A DNA stretch of 13,335 bases, taken from NCBI RefSeq assembly GCF_003243515.1, contig NZ_QFRA01000045.1:1-13335 (forward strand), written 5' to 3'. Position 1 is the first letter of the stretch; every line of letters begins with the position of its first letter. The translations under genes and the position numbers were made by a program. The DNA comes from Corynebacterium kroppenstedtii. GTDB taxonomy: Bacteria > Actinomycetota > Actinomycetes > Mycobacteriales > Mycobacteriaceae. The notes under the pieces were generated by a model. That model was given only the letters and a program-made list of their open reading frames with translations. It searched no databases and was not told the DNA's origin. Shown one piece after another: positions 1-5,990 of this stretch.

Positions 1-80
1 ACATCGAATACACCCACTCCACCAGCATCCAAAAAGGCCAGATCTAACCCCCGGGGCGACACACCGACCAGACACACATT

Positions 81-93
81 TGTCGTATAACCC
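81..93 (-). repeat. 13-base repeat, left copy, downstream of tRNA-Ala terminator
   Basis: On the minus strand this reads GGGTTATACGACA and lies just 3' of the terminator-like hairpin at 97-130. An identical 13-mer lies at 13238-13250, again immediately 3' of a hairpin on the minus strand. I saw no other copy in the window. Its role is unknown; it could belong to a recurring terminator element. Confidence 0.6.
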
Positions 94-96
94 ACA

Positions 97-130
97 AAAT
101 CCCTGGCCACCGAAGTGTAACCAGGGATTT
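97..130 (-). terminator. terminator-like hairpin after the gyrA/tRNA group
   Basis: Arms 97-106 and 121-130 are perfect 10-base inverted repeats (AAATCCCTGG / CCAGGGATTT) around a 14-base loop. On the minus strand the 3' arm runs into TTTTGTGGG, a short T-rich stretch, so it can act as an intrinsic terminator for transcripts coming from tRNA-Ala. The T tract is short, so strength is uncertain. It begins four bases after the tRNA-Ala discriminator base. Confidence 0.65.
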
Positions 131-134
131 CCTG

Positions 135-207
135 TGGAGCGTACGAGAATCGAACTCGTGACCTCTTGCTTGCAAAGCAAGTGCTCTACCAATTGAGCTA
201 ACGCCCC
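135..207 (-). tRNA. tRNA-Ala (anticodon TGC)
   Basis: The minus strand folds into a full cloverleaf of 73 bases. The acceptor stem GGGGCGT pairs with ACGCTCC (one G-U), the D arm contains GCTCAATTGGTAGAGC, and the anticodon stem CTTGC/GCAAG encloses the loop TTTGCAA with anticodon TGC. The T arm contains GTTCGATTC. The discriminator base is A and no CCA is encoded; the following bases are CAG. It lies 41 bases downstream of tRNA-Ile on the same strand, the usual Ile-Ala pair found after gyrA in Mycobacteriales, and it probably shares that transcript. Confidence 0.97.
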
Positions 208-248
208 CTGTGGTTTTCACTACCCGAACCCCACCGAAGTGGTTTTCG

Positions 249-325
249 TGGTGGGCCTAGGAGGACTTGAACCTCCGACCCCTTCGTTATCAGCGAAGTG
301 CTCTAACCGCCTGAGCTATAGGCCC
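249..325 (-). tRNA. tRNA-Ile (anticodon GAT)
   Basis: The minus strand folds into a cloverleaf of 74 bases plus an encoded CCA at 249-251. The acceptor stem GGGCCTA pairs with TAGGCCC, the D arm contains AGCTCAGGCGGTTAGAGC, and the anticodon stem CTTCG/CGAAG encloses the loop CTGATAA with anticodon GAT. The T arm contains GGTTCAAGTCC. Unlike the neighbouring tRNA-Ala, this gene carries its 3' CCA. An 87-base gap separates it from the DUF3566 gene; a TAAAGT hexamer in that gap could be a -10 element for the tRNAs, but this is weak. Confidence 0.97.
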
Positions 326-412
326 ATGAACCGTGCAGAACTTTACCCATCGGTTGATGTGGTGGCCCGAGTGACCGCATACGGACCCCGCGATCGCACG
401 GGCCGCGGATCG

Positions 413-901
413 TTAGTCCCGTACCACCATTCTCACTCCACCGACGGCGTCCATCCGAGTCAACCCGTTGTAAATAGCTGCGGCAACAACGCCCAATAGC
501 GTGCCGATGATGGCTTCGAAGACAGCGAGTGCAATGATCGCAATAATCACCATGCTCGTTGGAACTGAGGTGTCTGCGACGTCGTTAAGGGCGTCATTCA
601 TGTTTCCCCATGCCCCCATGCCCGCTAGGAGGCCGAACATGATGAGCGCAGCGAGTATCCAGACAAGGGCAATTATCGCGCTGACCGCCCCTGAGATCCG
701 GGCAGCTCGGTGGAGATCAATATGGGTCACCTCCACAACACGCTCGCCTTGAGGTGCGCTGGGCGTGCCCGGGGTGCTGGACGCCGAACCGGCGCCGTCG
801 TCGGCTAACTTGCCCGTCCAGCGCCGCGTGCCCAGATCCTGATCAGACTGGTTAGCCTGGTTTCCCTCGGGCGTCAGCCCGTGTGGTCCCGGCCCCGTCA
901 T
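413..901 (-). CDS. DUF3566 membrane protein (Rv0007-like)
   Basis: This 162-residue protein has a disordered polar N-terminus (about 1-55, rich in Gly, Ser, Pro, Thr) followed by a small conserved domain with two membrane segments at about 71-95 and 115-143. The stretch VTHIDLHRAARISG before the first helix and the GMGAWGNMNDALNDV linker match my memory of the DUF3566 family, whose member Rv0007 sits directly after gyrA in M. tuberculosis. The family's biochemical function is not known to me; a role in envelope or division processes is only suggested by context. The ATG at 901 shares one base with the gyrA stop (TAATG on the minus strand). An AAGGA at 911-915 supplies a ribosome binding site, so translation is probably coupled to gyrA. 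Confidence 0.88.
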   Translation of the reverse strand: MTGPGPHGLTPEGNQANQSDQDLGTRRWTGKLADDGAGSASSTPGTPSAPQGERVVEVTHIDLHRAARISGAVSAIIALVWILAALIMFGLLAGMGAWGNMNDALNDVADTSVPTSMVIIAIIALAVFEAIIGTLLGVVAAAIYNGLTRMDAVGGVRMVVRD

Positions 902-3501
902 TACTCCCCATCCTTAGCGTCGGAGGAGCCGTCACCGTCGGAACCGTCAGCATTGGGGTCGTTCGGGTCCGGTTCGGCCGGATCGGTAGGGGCGTTCCCC
1001 TTTTCCGCAGTCTTCGCCGCGTGCTCCTCGCCTTCGTCCTCGACGTTGCGGTCGATGGCGAGCAGCTCAGAGCCCTTGTCCAGGTGGACCAGCCGCACGC
1101 CCATCGTCTGCCGCGAGCTGGGCCGGATGTCCTTCACGTTGGACCGGACGACGGAACCGTCGGTAGTAATGCAGAAGATTTCGTCATCTTGGTCGACGAC
1201 GAGCGCGCCGATCAGCTTGCCACGCTTCTTGTTGTACTTGAACGTGGCGACGCCGAGTCCACCGCGGCCCTTCGTCGGGTATTCCTCCATCTTCGTGCGC
1301 TTGGCATAGCCGCCGGAGGTGGCGACCATGAGGTAGGAGTCCTCACGGACGACGGTCAACGCCAGCAGCGCGTCCTCGCCACGGAAACGCATGCCCTTGA
1401 CGCCGGCAGTGGCGCGGCCCATCGGGCGCAGCGTGTCGTCGTCGGCAGTGAAGCGCATAGCCTGGCCCTCTTCGGAGACAAGCAGGAGGTCATCGTCGGC
1501 GGAGCAGAGCTGTGCGCCGATCAGCGAATCGCCCTCGTTGAGGTTGATGGCGATCAATCCACCGGACCGCGCGGAGTCATAATCGGTGAGCTTCGACTTC
1601 TTCACGCGGCCTTGCTTAGTGGCCAGGACCAGGTAGGGCGCATCTTCGTAGGTTTGCAGCTGGATGACCTGGGCAATGTGTTCGCCAGGCTGGAACTCCA
1701 GCAGGTTGGCGACGTGCTGCCCGCGTGCGGTCCGGGACGCCTCGGGCAACTCGTAGGCCTTCAGGCGATACACGCGCCCGAAGTTGGTGAAGAACAAAAT
1801 CCAGTCGTGCGTCGAGGTCACAAAGAAGTGCCGGACGACGTCGTCCTGCTTGAGCTCAGCCCCGCGGACGCCCTTCCCGCCACGCTTCTGGTTGCGGTAG
1901 AGATCCACCTTGGTGCGCTTGGCATACCCTGTCGACGTAATGGTGGCGACGACGTTCTCCCGCGCGATGAGGTCCTCTTCGGTGACATCGTCGGTAGCAG
2001 CGATGATCTGCGTGCGGCGGTCGTCACCGTAGTTGTTGACGATCTCCTCGAGCTCGTCGCGCACAATCTGCCGCTGGCGCTCCGGCCGGGCCAGGATGTC
2101 CTTGAGGTCGGCGATGGTGAGTTCGAGTTCCTTCAACTCGTCGATAATCTTCTGACGCTCCAGGGCCGCGAGTTGGCGCAGCCGCATCCGCAGAATGGCG
2201 TCGGCCTGGAGCTCGTCGATATCGAGGAGGTCCATCAGCCCGGTTCGCGCGATCTCCGGGGTCTGCGACGCGCGAATCAGCGCGATGACCTCGTCGAGCA
2301 TATCCAGCGCTTTGACCAAGCCTCGCAGGATATGGGCGCGCTTTTCGGCCTCATCCAGGCGGTGCTGGGTGCGTCGGACGATGACGTCGATTTGGTGATC
2401 GACGTACAGCCGCAGTAGTTGGTCGAGGCGCAGGGTGCGGGGCACGCCGTCAACAATGGACAGCATATTGGCACCGAAGCTGGTCTGCAGTTGAGAGTGC
2501 TTGTAGAGGTTGTTGAGCACAACACGCGGCACGGCATCACGTTTCAATGTGATGACAATGCGCATGCCGACGCGGTCGGAGGATTCGTCGTCGATCTTGG
2601 AAATGCCTGCGATCTTCCCGTCGCGCACTTGTTCAGCGATGCTGGAGACAAGGTTATCGGGGTTGACCTGGTAAGGAAGCTCGGTGATGACGATGATGGT
2701 GCGCCCGTGCTCCTCCTCAATGGAGGTTACGCCACGCATTTTGATGGAGCCGCGGCCGGTGGTGTAGGCGTCCTTAATGCCTTTATCACCGACGATGAGT
2801 CCGGCCGTGGGGAAGTCGGGGCCCTTCACGCGCTCCATGACGGCCTCGAGCGTGGTGGCCTCGTCCGCGTCGTAATGGTCGAGGCACCAGAAAATCGCCT
2901 GGGCCAGCTCGGTGAGATTGTGCGGCGGAATATTCGTCGCCATACCGACGGCAATACCGCCGGAACCGTTCATCAGCAGGTTGGGAACACGCGACGGGAG
3001 AATCGTCGGCTCTAGTGTTTTGCCGTCATAGTTGGGCTCAAAGTCGACGGTATTTTCGCGGATATCGCGCACCATCTCCATGGCCAACGGTGTGAGACGG
3101 CACTCTGTATAACGCATGGCGGCGGGGCCGTCGTTGCCGCGGGAGCCGAAGTTACCCTGGCCATCAACCAGTGGATAACGCATGGACCACGGCTGAGCCA
3201 TGCGGACCAAGGTGTCATAAATGGCGCTATCGCCGTGGGGGTGGAAGTGGCCCATCGTGTCCGCGACGGGTCGGGCGGACTTGACGTAGCTGCGCTCCGG
3301 GCGATAGCCGTTGTCGTACATCGCGTAGATGATGCGGCGGTGGACGGGTTTCATGCCGTCGCGAACCTCGGGGAGAGCACGTCCAACGATGACGCTCATG
3401 GCGTAATCGATGTAGCTCGATTGCATTTCTTCTTGGATGTCGATCGGGCTGACGCGATCGAAAAGGTCATTGTCCCCGGTATTTCCGCTGTCGTCACTCA
3501 T
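901..3501 (-). CDS. gyrA: DNA gyrase subunit A
   Basis: This is the breakage-reunion subunit of DNA gyrase, which works with GyrB as an A2B2 complex to introduce negative supercoils. The 866-residue protein is full length. The winged-helix/tower core spans roughly residues 20-500, with the catalytic tyrosine at Y131 in AMRYTECRL. The quinolone-resistance region HPHGDSAIYDTLVRMAQPW carries S92 and D96, the positions equivalent to E. coli S83 and D87. The GyrA-box QKRGGKG is at 538-544 and opens the C-terminal beta-pinwheel (about 515-820), which identifies gyrase rather than topoisomerase IV. The tail after 820 is acidic and low in complexity (Asp, Gly, Ser, Pro, Glu). The ATG at 3501 has a purine-rich ribosome site GAGGTAAGG at 3510-3518. 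It overlaps the DUF3566 gene by one base. gyrB is not adjacent upstream, where a divergent toxin-antitoxin-like pair is found. Confidence 0.98.
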   Translation of the reverse strand: MSDDSGNTGDNDLFDRVSPIDIQEEMQSSYIDYAMSVIVGRALPEVRDGMKPVHRRIIYAMYDNGYRPERSYVKSARPVADTMGHFHPHGDSAIYDTLVRMAQPWSMRYPLVDGQGNFGSRGNDGPAAMRYTECRLTPLAMEMVRDIRENTVDFEPNYDGKTLEPTILPSRVPNLLMNGSGGIAVGMATNIPPHNLTELAQAIFWCLDHYDADEATTLEAVMERVKGPDFPTAGLIVGDKGIKDAYTTGRGSIKMRGVTSIEEEHGRTIIVITELPYQVNPDNLVSSIAEQVRDGKIAGISKIDDESSDRVGMRIVITLKRDAVPRVVLNNLYKHSQLQTSFGANMLSIVDGVPRTLRLDQLLRLYVDHQIDVIVRRTQHRLDEAEKRAHILRGLVKALDMLDEVIALIRASQTPEIARTGLMDLLDIDELQADAILRMRLRQLAALERQKIIDELKELELTIADLKDILARPERQRQIVRDELEEIVNNYGDDRRTQIIAATDDVTEEDLIARENVVATITSTGYAKRTKVDLYRNQKRGGKGVRGAELKQDDVVRHFFVTSTHDWILFFTNFGRVYRLKAYELPEASRTARGQHVANLLEFQPGEHIAQVIQLQTYEDAPYLVLATKQGRVKKSKLTDYDSARSGGLIAINLNEGDSLIGAQLCSADDDLLLVSEEGQAMRFTADDDTLRPMGRATAGVKGMRFRGEDALLALTVVREDSYLMVATSGGYAKRTKMEEYPTKGRGGLGVATFKYNKKRGKLIGALVVDQDDEIFCITTDGSVVRSNVKDIRPSSRQTMGVRLVHLDKGSELLAIDRNVEDEGEEHAAKTAEKGNAPTDPAEPDPNDPNADGSDGDGSSDAKDGE

Positions 3502-3529
3502 GCGTTCTACCTTACCTCACAAGGGAGAC

Positions 3530-3535
3530 ATGATA
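3530..3535 (-). promoter_or_regulatory. candidate -10 element for gyrA
   Basis: The minus strand reads TATCAT here, 28 bases before the gyrA ATG and upstream of its ribosome binding site, fitting the loose TANNNT pattern of actinobacterial -10 sites. No convincing -35 hexamer stands 16-18 bases upstream. It is the best candidate in the 178-base divergent region between gyrA and the antitoxin-like gene. Confidence 0.35.
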
Positions 3536-3628
3536 GCTGTGCGCAGACGGGTCGTACGGAGACTGTCCTTTTGGTGGAGTGCCTCTGCGGGTTTGTCACC
3601 CTGTTACATGAGGAGTGACCGCTCATTC

Positions 3629-3649
3629 GTGGTATCGCAGTGGTATCAC
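3629..3649 (+). promoter_or_regulatory. candidate operator for the ribbon-helix-helix protein
   Basis: GTGGTATC occurs twice, at 3629-3636 and 3640-3647, exactly 11 bases apart (about one helical turn). The second copy extends to GTGGTATCAC, which is nearly palindromic (8 of 10 positions). Ribbon-helix-helix antitoxins commonly repress their own operon by binding short repeated sites on the same DNA face. The site lies 31-51 bases before the antitoxin-like start, so autoregulation is a reasonable inference. Confidence 0.45.
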
Positions 3650-3679
3650 TCGACGGGGATTAATGGTTCAATCGTGAAT

Positions 3680-3898
3680 ATGGCAATGACCCTACGGCTC
3701 ACGGACGACCAAGACCGCGCCCTGACGCTGCTGGCAGAGATGACGGGCACCTCGAAGCACGAAGCTGTCGTGCGCGCGATCATTTCGACGGCGGCGCGGA
3801 CGGTGGATACTGAAGAAGTCCGGGAGCTGGCTAGGTCCCGGGTTCCCGAATATGCGGACCTAGTTAAGAAGGTTCGGGCTAAGAAGGCCCGACGATGA
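3680..3898 (+). CDS. ribbon-helix-helix (CopG-like) antitoxin-type protein
   Basis: This 72-residue protein has the ribbon-helix-helix layout: a short beta strand (MTLRLT, about residues 3-8), helix A (DDQDRALTLLAEMTG), a turn, then helix B beginning TSKHEAVVRAIISTAART. A basic tail (KKVRAKKARR) follows. Such proteins dimerise, bind DNA through the paired strands and often neutralise a toxin encoded just downstream. In actinobacteria this type is frequently paired with Fic/Doc toxins. The reading frame is open far upstream; I chose the ATG at 3680 because the strand starts there, with a GTG at 3674 and an ATG at 3686 as alternatives. No strong ribosome site marks any of them. Its stop overlaps the next gene as ATGA. 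Confidence 0.75.
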   Translation: MAMTLRLTDDQDRALTLLAEMTGTSKHEAVVRAIISTAARTVDTEEVRELARSRVPEYADLVKKVRAKKARR

Positions 3899-4212
3899 CG
3901 GAGGCGGGAATGGGTGGGAAGGCGAAAGCCGGCGCCAGTTTTGGCTCCCGGCCGCTGACCGCGGAACACGTCCTCATTATTATCGACGAGTTTCGCGCAG
4001 CTGCCGGGCCCGGGGTGTACCTCATGCGCCCGTGGACATGTGCGGCGATCGCCGCGGCTGGGCACGGGCGTATCGGTGGCATACCGACGCACCGGAGTGA
4101 GAAGGAGATGCTTGATGCCGTCAGAGAGGCGACTATGCGGCTGAAACCATTGAATAAAGCCAACGGAAAACTAGCTGAGCTAGTGATCGACATTATGATT
4201 ATGCGACGGTAA
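3895..4212 (+). CDS. Fic/Doc-like toxin with degenerate active-site motif
   Basis: This 105-residue protein directly follows and overlaps the antitoxin-type gene (ATGA at 3895-3898). Residues LTAEHVLIIIDEF resemble the first helix of Doc-type toxins. The later stretch LKPLNKANGKLAELVIDIMI lines up by eye with the Fic/Doc motif HPFxDGNKR-LA. Here the catalytic His is Lys (K84), the Asp/Asn is Lys (K88), the Asn is kept (N90) and the final Arg is Lys (K92). The protein ends only 13 residues after the motif, shorter than Doc (about 126 residues). It may be an inactivated toxin, a diverged one with another activity, or an unrelated small protein. A GGAGG at 3900-3904 stands five bases before an internal ATG at 3910, which may be the true start. 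Confidence 0.5.
   Translation: MTEAGMGGKAKAGASFGSRPLTAEHVLIIIDEFRAAAGPGVYLMRPWTCAAIAAAGHGRIGGIPTHRSEKEMLDAVREATMRLKPLNKANGKLAELVIDIMIMRR
3900..3904 (+). promoter_or_regulatory. ribosome binding site favouring the internal start at 3910
   Basis: GGAGG stands five bases before ATG 3910 and lies downstream of the overlapping ATG at 3895. If it is used, the Fic-like protein loses its first five residues. The ATGA overlap would instead favour coupled initiation at 3895. The sequence does not settle the choice. Confidence 0.4.
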
Positions 4213-4226
4213 TGCGTCGACTCCCC

Positions 4227-4556
4227 TCACTGCTGGCTGTGTCTCTTCAACCAAACGGCGTAAAGTGCGCACGCAATAATTAGTCCAATTCCGGCGGGCA
4301 GGATATATACGTCTAAAAATCCCATCGGACCCATGATGAAGTCGATAATCCCTGCAATAGTGACCACGCTAGCTAATGCGATCCACACAGCTAAGTGCTG
4401 GACTTTAAAGAGCATGAGCACGAAGTGGTAAATCATCGCCGGCGCAAATGCTGCGAAAACGAATGCAGCTGCTCCGGGAGAGCGCGCTAAGAAAACAAAA
4501 GATATAACAGTAATAATTGCTTCGATTAAGGGGAACTTGAAGAGAAGTTTGGACAT
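4227..4556 (-). CDS. small four-helix membrane protein, unknown function
   Basis: I do not recognise this 109-residue protein. It is almost entirely hydrophobic, with four probable membrane segments at about 8-23, 28-50, 55-75 and 80-102, a short basic N-terminus (MSKLLFKF) and a basic C-terminus (WLKRHSQQ). A GGGAGGT on the minus strand about eight bases before the ATG at 4556 supports translation and this start. The gene is richer in A+T than its surroundings: hand counts give 25/60, 31/60 and 22/60 G+C in the lines starting at 4261, 4321 and 4501. This suggests separate ancestry. It converges on the Fic-like gene with only 14 bases between the stops, too little for a terminator. Confidence 0.7.
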   Translation of the reverse strand: MSKLLFKFPLIEAIITVISFVFLARSPGAAAFVFAAFAPAMIYHFVLMLFKVQHLAVWIALASVVTIAGIIDFIMGPMGFLDVYILPAGIGLIIACALYAVWLKRHSQQ

Positions 4557-4781
4557 GGTCGCGACCTCCCAGATTTATTCTTCGTCGCCGAGTGTTCCGC
4601 CCTTGAAAACACTGAAAAACACTTCAGTTAGGTTTAAAATATACACGACAAACCGATTACTTCGGGCTCGGTTAGCCCACTCAGGCCAGCAATAAGAGCC
4701 CTGGGCCAGCTGGAGCGTCGTCGTCGATAAGAAACGAGGACTACCCTGAGTCGTGGTAGAGTAGCAGCGTTTGCCGTTGGC

Positions 4782-4787
4782 TATACT
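4782..4787 (+). promoter_or_regulatory. candidate -10 element for the mvk transcript
   Basis: TATACT fits the actinobacterial TANNNT -10 pattern and has a TG two bases upstream (TGGC before it), near but not equal to an extended -10. No good -35 is seen at 16-18 bases. A start about seven bases downstream would put the three tandem repeats at 4801-4844 directly after the transcription start. Confidence 0.3.
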
Positions 4788-4800
4788 CGGCCGAGCCACG

Positions 4801-4844
4801 CCCGATGGGGTCCATGCCCAATGGGATTTGCCCGACGGGATCTG
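4801..4844 (+). repeat. three tandem imperfect repeats, CCCRAYGGG core
   Basis: Three abutting units of 16, 14 and 14 bases share the pattern CCC(G/A)A(T/C)GGG followed by GRTYYRTG-like bases: 4801-4816, 4817-4830 and 4831-4844. Each core is a small CCC/GGG dyad around three bases. Unit lengths are not multiples of three, so coding constraint does not explain them. Position between the candidate mvk promoter and the mvk start suggests an operator array or an RNA leader with alternative pairings. Confidence 0.6.
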
Positions 4845-4906
4845 AGGAGGTTTGTCGGGTGCTGTAGTTAAGGTGGAGCGACGGCAGGGTTTGATTCATT
4901 CCGTAT

Positions 4907-4911
4907 AGGAG
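4907..4911 (+). promoter_or_regulatory. ribosome binding site that sets the GTG start of mvk
   Basis: AGGAG stands five bases before GTG 4917. No in-frame ATG, GTG or TTG follows before the conserved kinase domain, so this site fixes the long N-terminus of mevalonate kinase. Confidence 0.75.
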
Positions 4912-4916
4912 CACTG

Positions 4917-5990
4917 GTGCAGCCACTGAGACATTCCGACGCAGACGTTATTACTTCCTCGCGTCGCAGCGAGGCTCCCGATTATGCACGTTTAAATGAG
5001 AGCCAACGGTATAAACAACCTGCGGAAGGACCTCGTTACTCCGCGTTAGCAGAAGAGGCCAGGGGGTTCGGCCGGGCTCACGCCAAAATCATCCTGTTCG
5101 GCGAGCACGCTGTTGTTTTCGGGGAGCCGGCCATAGCGTTCCCCATGCAATGCTTGACTCTGCGAGCCACTGCTGAACCGTGCGATGGCGAACTATGGCT
5201 AACTGCCAACAATTATGATGGCCCCCTGGCCGACGCCCCCACGTTCCTATCGCCAGTCGGTGCCACGATTAAAGCCTGCCTGGATTTACTTGAGTACCCG
5301 CAGTCTGGAATGCACATTTCCTGCCGAGGAAACGTCCCACTGGCACGTGGCCTTGGTTCCAGCGCAGCAGCCTCGGCAGCGATGGTGGATTCCATCATCG
5401 ATTTCAGTGGCAAAGACGTCGACTACCATAGCCGCTATGAGCTCGTACAGATCGGAGAACGGGTCGCCCACGGCAGCGCCAGCGGCCTCGACGCCCACAC
5501 CGTCCTGAACACCCACCCCGTACTCTTCCAAGGCGGACGCAGTGAACCCATCACCGTCAGCCTCGGATCGCCACTCGTCGTCGCGGATACCGGGCAGCCA
5601 GGCGATACGCTCCCAGCTGTTCGGGGTGTCGACGAATTACGGCGCACCCACAAGAAGCGTTTCACCAGGAATGTCGACGCCATCCGTCATCACACCGTCG
5701 AAGCGCGGATCGACCTCGCACTCGACGACCGGGTCTCCCTGGGCGAGCGGATGAACGCCGTCCACGAACACCTCGCTGACCTCGGGGTATCCAGCCCAGA
5801 GTTGGAAAACCTCGTTGTGGCTGCTCGGAATGCGGGAGCGCTTGGTGCGAAACTCACCGGTGGAGGCCGGGGCGGCTGCATCATCGCGCTATCCAAAGAC
5901 GAACACCACGCAGTCGCGCTGTCCGACGCGCTTCGCGCCGCAGGCGCACGTCGCACATGGCTCATGCACCCCTCGGAGTTTCAACGGTGA
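4917..5990 (+). CDS. mvk: mevalonate kinase
   Basis: This GHMP-family kinase phosphorylates mevalonate to 5-phosphomevalonate with ATP in the cytoplasm. The 357-residue protein shows all three family motifs: AHAKIILFGEHAVVFG (55-69, with the conserved Lys at K57), the ATP loop PLARGLGSSAAASAA (141-155) and the C-terminal KLTGGGRGGC (312-321). GSASGLDAHT carries the probable catalytic Asp at D192. Before the usual domain start is a polar extension of about 50 residues without recognised motifs. It cannot be trimmed, because no ATG, GTG or TTG lies in frame between 4917 and the domain. A good AGGAG site supports the GTG. It is the first gene of the cluster, and its TGA overlaps the mvaD start as GTGA. 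Confidence 0.95.
   Translation: MQPLRHSDADVITSSRRSEAPDYARLNESQRYKQPAEGPRYSALAEEARGFGRAHAKIILFGEHAVVFGEPAIAFPMQCLTLRATAEPCDGELWLTANNYDGPLADAPTFLSPVGATIKACLDLLEYPQSGMHISCRGNVPLARGLGSSAAASAAMVDSIIDFSGKDVDYHSRYELVQIGERVAHGSASGLDAHTVLNTHPVLFQGGRSEPITVSLGSPLVVADTGQPGDTLPAVRGVDELRRTHKKRFTRNVDAIRHHTVEARIDLALDDRVSLGERMNAVHEHLADLGVSSPELENLVVAARNAGALGAKLTGGGRGGCIIALSKDEHHAVALSDALRAAGARRTWLMHPSEFQR

Larger units (their letters stand above)
4557..4916. other. 360-base spacer upstream of the mevalonate cluster
   Basis: I see no convincing protein gene here; the minus-strand open frames have no family features and one begins with an unsupported GTG. The left part is A+T-rich and contains, on the minus strand, TATATT (4643-4638), a weak -10 candidate for the small membrane protein gene. 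GGGCT/AGCCC at 4664-4678 forms a five-base-pair stem, and CCAGCTGG at 4706-4713 is palindromic. The right part carries a TATACT hexamer, three tandem repeats, a possible 20-codon leader frame (4805-4867) and the mvk ribosome binding site, and probably holds the cluster promoter. Confidence 0.6.

Noticed and set aside
883..2418. A 511-codon open frame on the plus strand opposite gyrA
   Set aside because: It is a mirror of the gyrA coding strand with no family motifs, and gyrA on the other strand is certain.
3437..3679. An 81-residue N-terminal extension of the ribbon-helix-helix protein
   Set aside because: The extension overlaps gyrA on the other strand and the operator-like repeats, has no RHH-like content, and the typical family start is at 3680.
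4575..4926. Two minus-strand open frames upstream of mvk
   Set aside because: They have no ribosome sites, no recognisable features and odd composition, and one starts with an unsupported GTG. The region looks regulatory.
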